Shown here piece after piece: positions 9,411 through 21,703 of a DNA stretch of 64,000 nt. A program made the position numbers and the translations under genes. The notes beneath the pieces were generated by a model. That model had not been told where the DNA came from. It made no database searches and saw nothing but the letters and a program-made list of their open reading frames with translations. The stretch's first letter is position 1; every line of letters starts with the position of its first letter. The stretch covers positions 3,224,001 through 3,288,000 of the forward strand of contig NZ_CP009832.1 in NCBI RefSeq assembly GCF_000959525.1, in the 5' to 3' direction. The DNA is from Burkholderia multivorans ATCC BAA-247 (lineage in GTDB: Bacteria > Pseudomonadota > Gammaproteobacteria > Burkholderiales > Burkholderiaceae).

Positions 9411-10277
9411 ATGTCCGCCAGCCCGCTTCCCGACGACGAACTCGCCGATTCCGACACCGACGACGCCGCAGCCGGCGAGCACGGCGAGAAGGTGCGCTCG
9501 GGCATCCAGTCGATCGAGGTCGGCTTCCGGCTGCTCGACGTGCTGACGAGCGAGCCGCGCGCGATGATGCTGCGCGATCTCGCGCAGCGCGCGGGCATGA
9601 GCCCTGCGAAGGCGCACCGCTATCTCGTGAGCTTCCTGCGGCTCGGCGTCGTGTCGCAGGACCCTGTGTCGGGGCGCTACGAGCTCGGCGGCTTCGCGCT
9701 GCAGATGGGGCTCGCGCGGCTCGCGCGCGTCGACGGCGTGAAGCTCGCGCGTATCGCGCTGACCGAATTCCGCGATCGGCTCGACCAGACGGTCGGCATC
9801 GCCGTATGGGGCAATCAGGGGCCGACGATCGTGCACTGGATGGAATCGAGCCATCCGGCGAAGGCGTCGCTGAAGCTCGGCGACGTGATGCCGCTGCTCG
9901 GCTCCGCGACGGGCCTGCTGTTCGCTGCCTATCTGCCGCGCAGCAAGACCGCCGCGATGCTCGAACGCGAACTCGCCGACACGCGGCGCTCGCCGCATCA
10001 CGGCGGCCCGCGCACGCTCGACGAGGTCGAAGCGATGCTCGCGGACGTGCGCACGCACGAGGCGGCGCGCGTCGAAGGCATGCTGCTGCCGACCATTCAC
10101 GCGTTCTGCATGCCGGTGTTCGATGCGGTCGGCGAACTCGCGCTCGGGATCGTCGCACTCGGCCACGAAGGCACGTTCGACATCGCGTGGGGCGGCGAAA
10201 TCGACACCGCGCTGCGCGCATGCGCGCGCAAGCTGTCGTACGAACTCGGCTATAGTCCGGTCGCGCGCGACGCCTGA
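9411..10277 (+). CDS. IclR-family transcriptional regulator
   Basis: This 288-residue regulator has an N-terminal winged helix (GIQSIEVGFRLLDVLTSEPRAMMLRDLAQRAGMSPAKAHRYLVSF in outline) and a C-terminal effector domain with LPTIHAFCMPVFDAVGELALGIVALG. IclR proteins typically control aromatic or short-chain acid catabolism in response to a metabolite. It is divergent from the FAH-family gene, its most likely target. The next gene starts at or near its stop codon. Confidence 0.9.
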   Translation: MSASPLPDDELADSDTDDAAAGEHGEKVRSGIQSIEVGFRLLDVLTSEPRAMMLRDLAQRAGMSPAKAHRYLVSFLRLGVVSQDPVSGRYELGGFALQMGLARLARVDGVKLARIALTEFRDRLDQTVGIAVWGNQGPTIVHWMESSHPAKASLKLGDVMPLLGSATGLLFAAYLPRSKTAAMLERELADTRRSPHHGGPRTLDEVEAMLADVRTHEAARVEGMLLPTIHAFCMPVFDAVGELALGIVALGHEGTFDIAWGGEIDTALRACARKLSYELGYSPVARDA

Positions 10278-10369
10278 TGCGCGCGACGCGCCGCGAACGC
10301 GCGGCGCATCCGACGGTCCGACGTGCGATGACGCGCGCGTCGCGCGTCCCACCCCCGTTCCGACTGCCG

Positions 10370-11668
10370 ATGCCGCACGCCGACACCCGTCCTCGTCCCG
10401 CTTCGCTCCGCCGCTGGCGGCGCGTGGGCGTTGCGCTCGTCGTCGCGCTCGTGCTGCACGCGCTCGCCGCGCTGTGGCTCGTGCGCAACCGCGAGTCGTT
10501 CACGCCGACGCCGCCGGCCGACGTGCCGGTCCAGGTCGAATTGCTGAAAACGCAGCCGATCGAGCGCGCGCCCGCGCCGCAGCCGCCTGCGCATGCAGCG
10601 CCGGCCGCGCCTGGGCCGGCCGCGCCCAAGCCGGCGCGCGCGGCGGCGCAGGAGCAGGTCTTGACGTCGACGCAGACCGACGCGCACGGCGCCCCGCCGG
10701 CCGCCGCGTCGGCCGCGAGCGGCGTGCCCGGCGCATCGTCGGCGCAGCCCGCATCGGCGCCCGCCGGCGCAAGCGGCGCGGCCACGCCCGGCCCCGCGAC
10801 GCACGGCGTGAAGTTCGCGGTGCCGCCGTCCGGCGACCTGCAATACGACACGTTCTACAACGGGATGCAAAACATGATCGGTACGATCCACTGGCGCACC
10901 GACGGACGCACGTACGATCTGTCGGTGTCGATGCCCGTGCCGTTCATCGGGCCGTTCGACTACCGCAGCGAGGGCCGCATCGACGCCTTCGGCCTCGCGC
11001 CCGACCGCTACGTCGAAAAGCGCGGCCGGCGGCCCGAGGACATCGCGGTCTTCAATCGCGAGCAGCATCAGGTCGTATTCACGCGCACGCCGAACAACGC
11101 GCCGCTGCCCGACGGCGTGCAGGACCGCTTCAGCATGCTGATCCAACTGTCGAGCCTCGTGCGCGGCAATCCGTCCGCGTACAAGCCGGGCGTCACGCAA
11201 CAGTTCTTCGTGATCGACAACAACAGCGGCGAGAACTGGCCGATCGCGGTGATCGGCGACGAATCGGTGCAGACGCAGGGCGGCATCGTGCAGGCGCGCC
11301 ATTTCATGCGGCTGCCGCGCCGCGACGGCGACACGCGACGCATCGACATGTGGCTCGCGCCGTCGGTCGGCTGGCTGCCGGTGCGGCTCGTGCAGACCGA
11401 GCCGAATGGCGCGCAGATCGAACTGCTGTGGCACGGCCCGCTCGCACCGCCCGACAAGCCCGCCGACGCGGCACCGGCCGCCGCGACATCGGCCGCCGCG
11501 GCATCGGCCGCCGCGGCATCGGCCGCCGCAATGAACGCGCCTGCGGCCGCGACGCCGCCCGAGCCGGCGACGGCCGACGCATCGACGCCTGTCGCGTCCG
11601 CATCGGTGCCCGCGCAACCGCCGCCCGCGCCCGCCGAGCCGGTCGCATCGGCACCCGGCACGCCGTAA
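10370..11668 (+). CDS. DUF3108 domain-containing envelope protein
   Basis: The protein has about 432 residues. A basic N-terminus is followed by one membrane segment (VGVALVVALVLHALAALWLV), an Ala/Pro-rich spacer resembling TonB-type linkers, the DUF3108 region (from about FAVPPSGDLQYDTFYNGMQNMIGTIHW to the LVQTEPNG segment) and an Ala/Pro tail with an AASAAA repeat. It is predicted to be anchored in the inner membrane and to act in the periplasm; the function of DUF3108 proteins is unclear. Start choice is uncertain: in-frame ATGs at 10277 (overlapping the IclR stop) and 10328 are alternatives, and none has a clear ribosome-binding site. Confidence 0.75.
   Translation: MPHADTRPRPASLRRWRRVGVALVVALVLHALAALWLVRNRESFTPTPPADVPVQVELLKTQPIERAPAPQPPAHAAPAAPGPAAPKPARAAAQEQVLTSTQTDAHGAPPAAASAASGVPGASSAQPASAPAGASGAATPGPATHGVKFAVPPSGDLQYDTFYNGMQNMIGTIHWRTDGRTYDLSVSMPVPFIGPFDYRSEGRIDAFGLAPDRYVEKRGRRPEDIAVFNREQHQVVFTRTPNNAPLPDGVQDRFSMLIQLSSLVRGNPSAYKPGVTQQFFVIDNNSGENWPIAVIGDESVQTQGGIVQARHFMRLPRRDGDTRRIDMWLAPSVGWLPVRLVQTEPNGAQIELLWHGPLAPPDKPADAAPAAATSAAAASAAAASAAAMNAPAAATPPEPATADASTPVASASVPAQPPPAPAEPVASAPGTP
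11479..11531 (+). repeat. In-frame 15 bp repeat in the DUF3108 gene tail
   Basis: About 3.5 copies of a 15 bp unit (GCATCGGCCGCCGCG and close variants) encode a repeating Ala-Ser-Ala-Ala-Ala stretch. It is length-variable in principle without frameshift. Confidence 0.6.
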
Positions 11669-11782
11669 AACGACGCGAAATCGGCAATTTCGACCGATTA
11701 AAGATCGTCGTGAAATGGCCGATGACATTCTTTAACAACTATTTCAGTGCACCGGCCGACAATAGGAAACGTTTGATAAGTA

Positions 11783-11910
11783 TCGGTTTCTAACCGAGAC
11801 ACCCCGCAACACGGGAACGGGGTGTGCAGCACAAGCCCCTTGAAACCGGCGAAGGCTGCCCCACGTAGGGGACAACAAGGCCAGATGCCACTGCGAAGAG
11901 GAGTGCCGCC
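11783..11910 (+). promoter_or_regulatory. Structured leader upstream of the DUF3567 gene
   Basis: Three helices can be drawn in the 240 bp upstream of the gene: TCGGTT/AACCGA (11783-11797), a perfect 8 bp ACACCCCG/CGGGGTGT (11799-11825) and CCCC/GGGG around ACGTA (near 11858-11872). A GCCACTG heptamer and the GAGGAG ribosome-binding region follow. This is unusual for a 258 bp gene and suggests a cis-acting RNA. Some pieces (GGCTGCCCC, GCCACTG) recall cobalamin riboswitch elements, but the order and core do not fit well enough to call one. Confidence 0.4.
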
Positions 11911-12168
11911 ATGCAAATGATCTACAACAGCCCCAACTACTGCGTCGTCGAATTTGCGCCGCAGGCCGGCCACCATCTGATGAATGCCGGTGGATACGAA
12001 ATCGTCGACAAGAACGCGCAGCGCGAGATTTTCATCGACGGCGAACTGGCCGAGCGGTTCCGCGAGCACGTGAAGCAGCTGATCGAGGAAGAGCCGACGC
12101 TCGATGAAGTCGACGAATTCCTCGGACAGTTCGACAGCCTGATGATGATGCCCGTCGTCCTCCACTGA
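11911..12168 (+). CDS. DUF3567 domain-containing protein
   Basis: This 85-residue soluble acidic protein begins MQMIYNSPNYCVVEFAP and contains FIDGELAERFREHVKQLIEEEPTLDEVDEFLGQF, matching the small DUF3567 family of betaproteobacteria, whose function is unknown. A GAAGAGGAG ribosome-binding sequence lies 9 bp before the ATG. It is a single gene with a long structured leader and its own terminator, ahead of but separate from metH. Confidence 0.85.
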   Translation: MQMIYNSPNYCVVEFAPQAGHHLMNAGGYEIVDKNAQREIFIDGELAERFREHVKQLIEEEPTLDEVDEFLGQFDSLMMMPVVLH

Positions 12169-12242
12169 CGGCTCACGGCCCGGCGCGATGCGCGACCGGG
12201 CCATTTGCCGCGCATCGCGCGGCGTGCGAGCACTCCGATCAT

Positions 12243-12274
12243 GCCCCTGCCCGGTTCGCCGGGCCGGGGCTTTT
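12243..12274 (+). terminator. Terminator after the DUF3567 gene
   Basis: A 12 bp stem with one mismatch (GCCCCTGCCCGG / CCGGGCCGGGGC) around a TTCG loop is followed by TTTT. It is a strong intrinsic terminator 75 bp after the stop and isolates DUF3567 from metH. Confidence 0.8.
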
Positions 12275-12525
12275 CGTTTGATGGCCGCGCCGCGCATCGG
12301 TTGCGCGGGCAACGCATCGCGCGTCGCACGCCGCCGTCGAACGCGCGACCGTGCAGCTGCGGCACGCCCCGCCTCCTGAGCCGCGCCGGTCGCGCGTCAC
12401 GCCACGCGCCACGCGCCATACGCCCGGCGCCACGCATCGCGGGCCGCGCCGCGCCGCGCGAGGCCAGGCGGCCGCGCGGCGCACCGGCTACAATGTCGGT
12501 TTCCCGTCTTCGCCGCTCTTTCGCC

Positions 12526-13596
12526 ATGTCCGCGACTCCTACCGCCGCTTCCGCCGCCCCGCTCGACGCGTCCTACACGCGCGGCGCCGAACTGCCCGCG
12601 CTGCTGAAATCGCGGATCCTGATCCTCGACGGCGCGATGGGCACGATGATCCAGCGCTACAAGCTCGACGAAGCCGCGTATCGCGGCGAGCGCTTCAAGG
12701 ATTTCCCGCGCGACGTGAAGGGCAATAACGAGCTGCTGTCGATCACGCAGCCGCAGGTGATCCGCGAGATCCACGACCAGTACTTCGCGGCGGGCGCCGA
12801 CATCGTCGAAACCAATACGTTCGGCGCGACGACGGTCGCGCAGGCCGACTACGGGATGGAAGACCTCGTCGTCGAGATGAACGTCGAATCGGCGAAGCTC
12901 GCGCGCGCGTCGGCCGCGCAGTACGCGACGCCCGACAAGCCGCGCTTCGTCGCCGGCGCGATCGGGCCGACGCCAAAGACGGCGAGCATCTCGCCCGACG
13001 TCAACGATCCGGGCGCGCGCAACGTGACGTTCGACGAGCTGCGCGACGCGTACTACATGCAGGCGAAGGCGCTGCTCGACGGCGGCGTCGATCTGTTCCT
13101 CGTCGAGACGATCTTCGACACGCTGAACGCGAAGGCCGCGCTGTTCGCGCTCGACCAGCTGTTCGAGGACACCGGCGAGCGTCTGCCGATCATGATCTCG
13201 GGCACCGTGACCGACGCGTCGGGCCGCATCCTGTCGGGCCAGACCGTCGAGGCGTTCTGGAATTCGCTGCGCCACGCGAAGCCGCTCACGTTCGGCCTGA
13301 ACTGCGCACTCGGCGCGGCGCTGATGCGCCCGTACATCGCCGAGCTCGCGAAGCTCTGCGACACGTTCGTCTCGTGCTATCCGAACGCGGGCCTGCCGAA
13401 CCCGATGGCCGAAACCGGCTTCGACGAGACGCCCGACGTCACGTCGGGGCTGCTGCGCGAGTTCGCGCAAGCCGGCCTCGTGAACCTCGCCGGCGGCTGC
13501 TGCGGCACGACGCCCGAGCACATCGCCGAGATCGCGAAGGCGCTCGCCGACGTGAAGCCGCGCCGCTGGCCGAGCCAGTACAGCGAAGCCGCCTGA
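12526..13596 (+). CDS. metH (N-terminal part): Methionine synthase, homocysteine-binding subunit
   Basis: This 356-residue protein equals the first domain of cobalamin-dependent methionine synthase, which binds homocysteine through zinc. The barrel opens with [14 protein letters not shown], and the zinc cysteines are visible in the [11 protein letters not shown] segment near the C-terminus and the LNCALG segment. ATG 12526 (MSATPTAAS) is preferred over 12493 because a TACAAT -10-like hexamer overlaps the upstream ATG. The rest of the enzyme is encoded by the next gene, 46 bp downstream. Confidence 0.93.
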   Translation: MSATPTAASAAPLDASYTRGAELPALLKSRILILDGAMGTMIQRYKLDEAAYRGERFKDFPRDVKGNNELLSITQPQVIREIHDQYFAAGADIVETNTFGATTVAQADYGMEDLVVEMNVESAKLARASAAQYATPDKPRFVAGAIGPTPKTASISPDVNDPGARNVTFDELRDAYYMQAKALLDGGVDLFLVETIFDTLNAKAALFALDQLFEDTGERLPIMISGTVTDASGRILSGQTVEAFWNSLRHAKPLTFGLNCALGAALMRPYIAELAKLCDTFVSCYPNAGLPNPMAETGFDETPDVTSGLLREFAQAGLVNLAGGCCGTTPEHIAEIAKALADVKPRRWPSQYSEAA

Positions 13597-13642
13597 TCCG
13601 ACTGCCCGAAGCACGCCCCTCATTACACGAATTCGCACCGCC

Positions 13643-16360
<2,718 letters not shown>

Positions 16361-16393
16361 ATGCGGCCGCGCGCCGCGGCCGTTTCGTCAGAC

Positions 16394-16423
16394 AAAAAAA
16401 GCCCGCGCGAACGCGGGCTTTTT
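16394..16423 (+). terminator. Bidirectional terminator between metH and the DUF1840 gene
   Basis: A run of seven A, the stem GCCCGCG/CGCGGGC and a run of five T form an intrinsic terminator usable on both strands. It serves two convergent genes. Confidence 0.85.
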
Positions 16424-16466
16424 GCTTCGTTGCGGCTCGTGCGGACGGCGGCGGTCGCAGTGGCGC

Positions 16467-16790
16467 TCAGAAGCCCCAGTGCACGTCGGCCTGAGCGGCC
16501 TTCGCTTCGCGCAGCATCGCGAGGAACGGCGCGACGCGCTGCGCGAGGCTCGGCGGCACTTCGTGGTGCGCGTGGTCGGCGTCGTCTTCATGGAAATGGC
16601 CGGCGTGCTCGGCGCGCTCCTGCTTCGCCTGCGCGACCGCGTCTTCCAGCTTCGCGATCGCGTGATCGAGTTCGTCGTGCGTAATCACGCCGCGTTCGCC
16701 GAGTTGCTTGCCGACGAGGCCCAGCACATACACGGCGAAATCCTTCAGCACGTCGAGATCCTGTGCCGCCTTGCTCTTGAACGTAATCAT
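16467..16790 (-). CDS. DUF1840 domain-containing protein
   Basis: This 107-residue protein begins MITFKSKAAQDLDVLKDFAVYVLGLVGK and matches the small betaproteobacterial DUF1840 family of unknown function. The middle is a charged helix and the segment HAGHFHEDDADHAHHE is His/Asp-rich, which could bind metal (inference). ATG 16790 is preceded by an AAAAGGGAA ribosome-binding sequence. It is convergent with metH and divergent from argS. Confidence 0.85.
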   Translation of the reverse strand: MITFKSKAAQDLDVLKDFAVYVLGLVGKQLGERGVITHDELDHAIAKLEDAVAQAKQERAEHAGHFHEDDADHAHHEVPPSLAQRVAPFLAMLREAKAAQADVHWGF

Positions 16791-16991
16791 GACAATTCCC
16801 TTTTCATCTTGTTGTGCCTGCGGGGCCCGCGTTGCGGAACGCCGGCAGACCGGCGTCCGGCCTCGCGGACGCGGGGCGCCTGAGCGGCATATTAGCACCT
16901 GTTAAAATTCTGCGATCCCTGAAACGCGCGCCGCTGCGGCGCGCCGGCGGGCCGGCCCGGCCGTCCGCCACCAACGAAGCCTCCTATCAGC

Positions 16992-18788
16992 ATGCTGCCA
17001 GCACAAAAACAGACCCTCGAAGCCCTGCTCGCGGATAGCGTTCAGCAGGTCGCACACGCGCTGAAAGGCGCCGACGCGGCAAACGCCGGCGTCGCGTTCG
17101 TCGCCCCCGCGATCACGCTCGAGCGACCGAAGGTTGCCGCGCACGGCGACGTCGCATGCAACGTCGCGATGCAGCTCGCGAAGCCGCTCGGCACGAATCC
17201 GCGCCAGCTCGCCGAGAAAATCGTCGCGGCGCTCACCGCGCAGCCGGGCGCGCAAGGCCTCGTCGAGAGCGCCGAGATCGCCGGTCCCGGCTTCATCAAC
17301 CTGCGGCTCAGCGCCGCGGCCAAGCAGGCCGTGATCGGCGCGGTGCTCGAGCAGGGCCGCGCGTTCGGCACGTCGGATCGCGAAAAGGGCAAGCGCGTGC
17401 TGCTCGAATTCGTGTCGGCGAACCCGACCGGCCCGCTGCACGTCGGCCACGGCCGTCAGGCAGCGCTCGGCGATGCGCTCGCGAACGTGATCGCGAGCCA
17501 GGGCTATGCGGTGCACCGCGAGTTCTACTACAACGACGCGGGCGCGCAGATCGGCAACCTCGCGATCTCGACGCAGGCGCGTGCGCGCGGGCTGAAGCCC
17601 GGCGACGCCGGCTGGCCGGAAGCCGCCTACAACGGCGAATACATCGCCGACATCGCGCGCGACTACATGAACGGCGAGACGGTCGCCGCGAAGGACGGCG
17701 AGCCCGTGAAGGGCGCCGGCGACGTCGACGATCTCGACGCGATCCGCAAGTTTGCGGTCGCGTATCTGCGCCGCGAGCAGGACATGGATCTGCAGGCGTT
17801 CGGCGTGAAGTTCGACCAGTACTATCTCGAATCGTCGCTGTACAGCGAGGGCCGCGTCGAGAAGACGGTCGACGCGCTGATCAAGGCCGGCATGACCTAC
17901 GAGCAGGACGGCGCGCTGTGGCTGCGCACGACCGACGAAGGCGACGACAAGGACCGCGTGATGCGCAAGTCCGACGGCACGTATACGTACTTCGTGCCGG
18001 ACGTCGCGTATCACGTGACGAAGTGGGAGCGCGGCTTCACGAAGGTCATCAACATCCAGGGCTCCGACCACCACGGCACGATCGCGCGCGTGCGCGCCGG
18101 CCTGCAGGGGCTGCACATCGGCATCCCGAAGGGCTACCCCGACTACGTGCTGCACAAGATGGTCACCGTGATGCGCGACGGCCAGGAAGTGAAGATCTCG
18201 AAGCGCGCGGGCAGCTACGTGACGGTGCGCGACCTGATCGAATGGTCGGGCGGCGCGGCGCCGGGCCAGGAGGCGGCGCCCGATCTGATCGACGAAGCGA
18301 CCATCACGCGCGGCCGCGACGCGGTGCGCTTCTTCCTGATCTCGCGCAAGGCCGATACCGAGTTCGTGTTCGACATCGATCTCGCGCTGAAACAGAACGA
18401 CGAAAACCCGGTCTACTACGTGCAGTACGCGCATGCGCGGATCTGCTCGGTGCTCAACGAGTGGAAGTCGCGCTACAACGGCGAGCTCGCGCAACTGCCG
18501 CAGGCGGACCTGTCGCAGCTCACGAGCCCGCAGGCCGCGTCGCTGATGCAGAAGCTCGCCGAGTATCCGGACATGCTCACGCACGCGGCGAACGAGCTCG
18601 CGCCGCATGCGGTCGCGTTCTACCTGCGCGATCTCGCTGGCGAATTCCACTCGTTCTACAATGCGGAGCGCGTGCTGGTCGACGACGAAGCGCCGCGCAA
18701 CGCGCGCGCCGCGCTGCTCGCGGCCACGCGGCAGGTGCTCGAGAACGGGCTGGCGATGCTCGGCGTGTCCGCGCCCGCCAAGATGTAA
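16992..18788 (+). CDS. argS: Arginine--tRNA ligase
   Basis: This 598-residue class I aminoacyl-tRNA synthetase charges tRNA-Arg. The HIGH-type motif appears as HVGHGRQ at residues 150-156 inside the family hallmark [15 protein letters not shown], and [11 protein letters not shown] near residue 402 stands for the KMSKS loop. An N-terminal Add1 domain and a C-terminal DALR anticodon-binding domain (from about [21 protein letters not shown]) are present. Length is normal for the family. The SPOR protein gene follows. Confidence 0.97.
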   Translation: MLPAQKQTLEALLADSVQQVAHALKGADAANAGVAFVAPAITLERPKVAAHGDVACNVAMQLAKPLGTNPRQLAEKIVAALTAQPGAQGLVESAEIAGPGFINLRLSAAAKQAVIGAVLEQGRAFGTSDREKGKRVLLEFVSANPTGPLHVGHGRQAALGDALANVIASQGYAVHREFYYNDAGAQIGNLAISTQARARGLKPGDAGWPEAAYNGEYIADIARDYMNGETVAAKDGEPVKGAGDVDDLDAIRKFAVAYLRREQDMDLQAFGVKFDQYYLESSLYSEGRVEKTVDALIKAGMTYEQDGALWLRTTDEGDDKDRVMRKSDGTYTYFVPDVAYHVTKWERGFTKVINIQGSDHHGTIARVRAGLQGLHIGIPKGYPDYVLHKMVTVMRDGQEVKISKRAGSYVTVRDLIEWSGGAAPGQEAAPDLIDEATITRGRDAVRFFLISRKADTEFVFDIDLALKQNDENPVYYVQYAHARICSVLNEWKSRYNGELAQLPQADLSQLTSPQAASLMQKLAEYPDMLTHAANELAPHAVAFYLRDLAGEFHSFYNAERVLVDDEAPRNARAALLAATRQVLENGLAMLGVSAPAKM

Positions 18789-18926
18789 GCGGCCCGACGC
18801 GGCCGGCGAACGGCCGCGGCAGCGCCCGCGGCGCGCACGCGCCGCATGCGTGCCTCCGGCAGGCACGCGTGCGCAGGTGTGCGTGCCGCGACCTTTTCAC
18901 GATTCTTTTTGCAGGTGACTCAAGCA

Positions 18927-19811
18927 ATGGCACAACCACGCCGCACGTCGAAGCAATCGAAACAAGCCGGAGGAACATTTCTGGGCATCGTGCTGGGCCT
19001 GATCGTCGGCCTCGCGATCGCCGTGGTGGTGGCGCTCTATATCACGCGTTCGCCGTCGCCGTTCGTGTCGAAGGTCGCGCCGCCGCCCGCCGACAACGGC
19101 GCGAGCCAGGCGCAGCCGTTCGATCCGAACCGCGCGCTGCAAGGCAAGACGCCGGGCCAGCCGGTCCCGCAAGCCGCGCAGCCGGCGCCGCCGAACACCG
19201 CGCCGGGTCAGGCCGCGAACCAGACGCAAGGCGGGCTGCTGCCCGAGCCGCAGATCGTCGAAGTGCCGCCGTCGGGCAACACCGGCAGCACCGGGTCGAG
19301 CGGCACGACGGCGTCGAACAACGGGTCGAACAACGGTGTCGCGGTCCCGCCGAAGACCGCCGACAATCCGCCGCCGAAGAAGCCGCAGCCGCCCGCGGCC
19401 GACGACGACCTCGGACGTTTCGCCGCACAAAAGCAGGCGCAGCAGCAGGCCGCCGCGCAGAAGCAACAGCAGCAGCAACAGCAGGCGGCGAACACGGCGA
19501 AGCCGACGTCGCCGACCTCGTCGACCTCGTCGACCACCGCTGCGGCGAAGCCGCCGACCGCGAACGATGCGAACACGGGCTACTTCCTGCAGGTCGGCGC
19601 TTACAAGACCGAAAGCGACGCCGAGCAGCAGCGTGCGCGTCTCGGCTTCCAGGGCTTCGAATCGAAGGTGTCGAAGCGCGACGTGAGCGGCGTCACGTAT
19701 TTCCGCGTGCGTGTCGGCCCGTTCTCGAAGTTCGAGGATATGAACTCGGCCCGTCAGCGCCTGTCCGACGCTGGTGTCGACACGGCAGTGATCCGTTTCA
19801 CGAAGCAGTAA
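18927..19811 (+). CDS. SPOR domain-containing cell-envelope protein (FtsN-like plan)
   Basis: This 294-residue protein has a short basic cytoplasmic tail, one membrane segment (FLGIVLGLIVGLAIAVVVALYI), a long Pro/Gln/Ala-rich linker with a polyglutamine tract (KQQQQQQQ region) and a C-terminal SPOR domain (TGYFLQVGAYKTESDAEQQRARLGFQGF...YFRVRVGPFSKFEDMNSA). SPOR domains bind denuded peptidoglycan at the septum, so a role in cell division is likely. ATG 18927 is chosen over 18846 because it starts the basic tail. It lies 138 bp after argS and 69 bp before dsbA. Confidence 0.88.
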   Translation: MAQPRRTSKQSKQAGGTFLGIVLGLIVGLAIAVVVALYITRSPSPFVSKVAPPPADNGASQAQPFDPNRALQGKTPGQPVPQAAQPAPPNTAPGQAANQTQGGLLPEPQIVEVPPSGNTGSTGSSGTTASNNGSNNGVAVPPKTADNPPPKKPQPPAADDDLGRFAAQKQAQQQAAAQKQQQQQQQAANTAKPTSPTSSTSSTTAAAKPPTANDANTGYFLQVGAYKTESDAEQQRARLGFQGFESKVSKRDVSGVTYFRVRVGPFSKFEDMNSARQRLSDAGVDTAVIRFTKQ

Positions 19812-19880
19812 GCATCCGGCCGCGCCCACGCAGAACCCGTTACGTTTCGTAACCCGAACAACCGATTCGACGTACACAAC

Positions 19881-20519
19881 ATGAAAAAACTGCTTAGCAC
19901 GCTTCTTCTGTCCCTGGGCCTCGCGGCCGGCTTCGCGCAGGCGTCGCCGGCGGCGCCCGTCGCCGGCAAGGACTTCGAGGTGATGAAGTCGCCGCAGCCG
20001 GTGTCCGCGCCGGCCGGCAAGGTCGAAGTGATCGAGTTCTTCTGGTACGGCTGCCCGCACTGCTACGAGTTCGAGCCGACGATCGAAGCGTGGGTGAAGA
20101 AGCAAGGCGGCAACATCGAGTTCAAGCGCGTGCCGGTCGCGTTCCGCGACGATTTCGTGCCGCACTCGCGGCTCTATTACGCGGTGTCCGCGCTCGGCAT
20201 CGCCGAGAAGGTCACGCCGGCGATCTTCAACGCGATCCACAAGCAGAAGAACTATCTGCTGACGCCGCAGGCACAGGCCGACTTCCTCGCGACGCAGGGC
20301 GTCGACAAGAAGCAGTTCATGGATGCGTACAACTCGTTCAGCGTGCAAGGCCAGGTCAAGCAGTCGGCCGAGCTGCTGAAGAACTACGCGATCGACGGCG
20401 TGCCGACGATCGTCGTCCAGGGCAAGTACAAGACGGGCCCCGCCTACACGAACAGCATCCCGGGTACCGCGCAGGTGCTCGACTTCCTCGTGAAGCAGGT
20501 TCAGGACAAGAAGCTCTGA
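19881..20519 (+). CDS. dsbA: Thiol:disulfide interchange protein DsbA
   Basis: This 212-residue periplasmic oxidase introduces disulfide bonds into secreted proteins. It has a signal peptide (MKKLLSTLLLSLGLAAGFAQA), the redox site C58-P-H-C61 in EFFWYGCPHCYEFEP, and the cis-proline loop GVPTIVVQGKY. The mature length suits the DsbA thioredoxin fold with helical insertion. The partner dsbB is not in this window. The next gene starts 19 bp downstream and is probably cotranscribed. Confidence 0.95.
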   Translation: MKKLLSTLLLSLGLAAGFAQASPAAPVAGKDFEVMKSPQPVSAPAGKVEVIEFFWYGCPHCYEFEPTIEAWVKKQGGNIEFKRVPVAFRDDFVPHSRLYYAVSALGIAEKVTPAIFNAIHKQKNYLLTPQAQADFLATQGVDKKQFMDAYNSFSVQGQVKQSAELLKNYAIDGVPTIVVQGKYKTGPAYTNSIPGTAQVLDFLVKQVQDKKL

Positions 20520-20538
20520 TCCCCGCCCGCGCGCCGGC

Positions 20539-21312
20539 ATGACTACTCCGCTGAAGGTCTTCATCACCGGCGCGTCGAGCGGCCTCGGCCTCGCGATGGC
20601 CGAGGAATACGCCCGCCAGGGCGCCGTCCTCGCCCTCGTCGCGCGACGCACCGACGCACTCGATGCGTTCGCGCGACGCTTTCCGAAACTCTCCGTTTCC
20701 GTCTACCGCGCCGACGTGCGCGATGCCGACGCGCTCGCCGCCGCGGCCGCGTCGTTCATCGCCGCGCACGGCTGCCCGGACGTCGTGATCGCGAACGCCG
20801 GCATCAGCCAGGGCGCGGTGACGGGCCAGGGCGATCTCGCCGCGTTCCGCGACGTGATGGACATCAACTACTACGGCATGGTCGCGACGTTCGAGCCGTT
20901 CGTCGGTCCGATGACGGCCGCGCGCCACGGCACGCTGGTCGGCGTCGCGAGCGTTGCCGGCGTGCGCGGGCTGCCCGGCTCCGGTGCGTACAGCGCGTCG
21001 AAATCGGCGGCGATCAAGTATCTCGAGGCACTACGCGTGGAACTGCGCCGGGCCGGTGTCGCGGTCGTGACGATCGCGCCCGGCTACATCCGCACGCCAA
21101 TGACCGAGCACAACCCTTACCCGATGCCGTTCCTGATGGACGCCGACCGGTTCGCCGCCCAGGCGGCCCGCGCGATCGCGCGCAAGCACGCGTTCCGCGT
21201 GATTCCGTGGCAGATGGGCGTCGTCGCGAAGGTGCTGCACGTGCTGCCGCGCTGGCTGTACGACCGTCTGTTCGAAAAGGCGCCGCGCAAGCCGAGAGCC
21301 CGCGCGCACTGA
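20539..21312 (+). CDS. Short-chain dehydrogenase/reductase
   Basis: This 257-residue Rossmann-fold oxidoreductase has the cofactor motif TGASSGLG near the N-terminus, the NAG element (VIANAGIS) and the catalytic YSASK segment. The substrate cannot be told from sequence. It begins 19 bp after dsbA with only a weak ribosome-binding site, so it probably belongs to the dsbA transcript. The C-terminus is basic and lies near a hydrophobic stretch, a feature seen in membrane-associated SDRs. Confidence 0.87.
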   Translation: MTTPLKVFITGASSGLGLAMAEEYARQGAVLALVARRTDALDAFARRFPKLSVSVYRADVRDADALAAAAASFIAAHGCPDVVIANAGISQGAVTGQGDLAAFRDVMDINYYGMVATFEPFVGPMTAARHGTLVGVASVAGVRGLPGSGAYSASKSAAIKYLEALRVELRRAGVAVVTIAPGYIRTPMTEHNPYPMPFLMDADRFAAQAARAIARKHAFRVIPWQMGVVAKVLHVLPRWLYDRLFEKAPRKPRARAH

Positions 21313-21703
21313 CTTTCCCCGCCGCTCGGCGTGCGCGCCGTCGACCAACGCGCGTCGAACGCGGGCGTGCAATGGCGGTGTTGCCCTCTCACGCTTGCGC
21401 TCCTCCTGCCGAATCGCATCTCGTCGCACTGCCGTGTGATCGCTTTTCCGCTGTTCGCAACGGCCCTGCACCGCCGCTACTCGCTCCGCTGTCCGCACCG
21501 CTACCCACCGCTCTTTCGCCGCCCCGGCAGCCGTTCCGGCGCCAACGCAGCCGTATTCCCGCCAATTCGCCGCGTTCGGTCGCCTTTTTTCACGCCGCGC
21601 GCGCTTTGACGGTATGCTATCCGGCAGCCGCGCCGGCCCGCCGCCGTGATCGCGCGCCGGCCATTCGTCATCCGCAGAACGCACAAGTCACGAGGGAGAT
21701 TCC
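21313..21703 (+). other. Intergenic region upstream of the peptide-binding protein gene
   Basis: This 391 bp stretch must hold the promoter of the gene at 21704. It is pyrimidine-rich in its first part. I see a CGAGGGAGA ribosome-binding region just before the start, but no convincing RNA gene, repeat or coding sequence. Confidence 0.4.

Noticed and set aside
12400-12525. SAH or cobalamin riboswitch directly before metH
   Set aside because: No conserved core of either class could be found in the 126 bp before the start; only a TACAAT -10-like hexamer.
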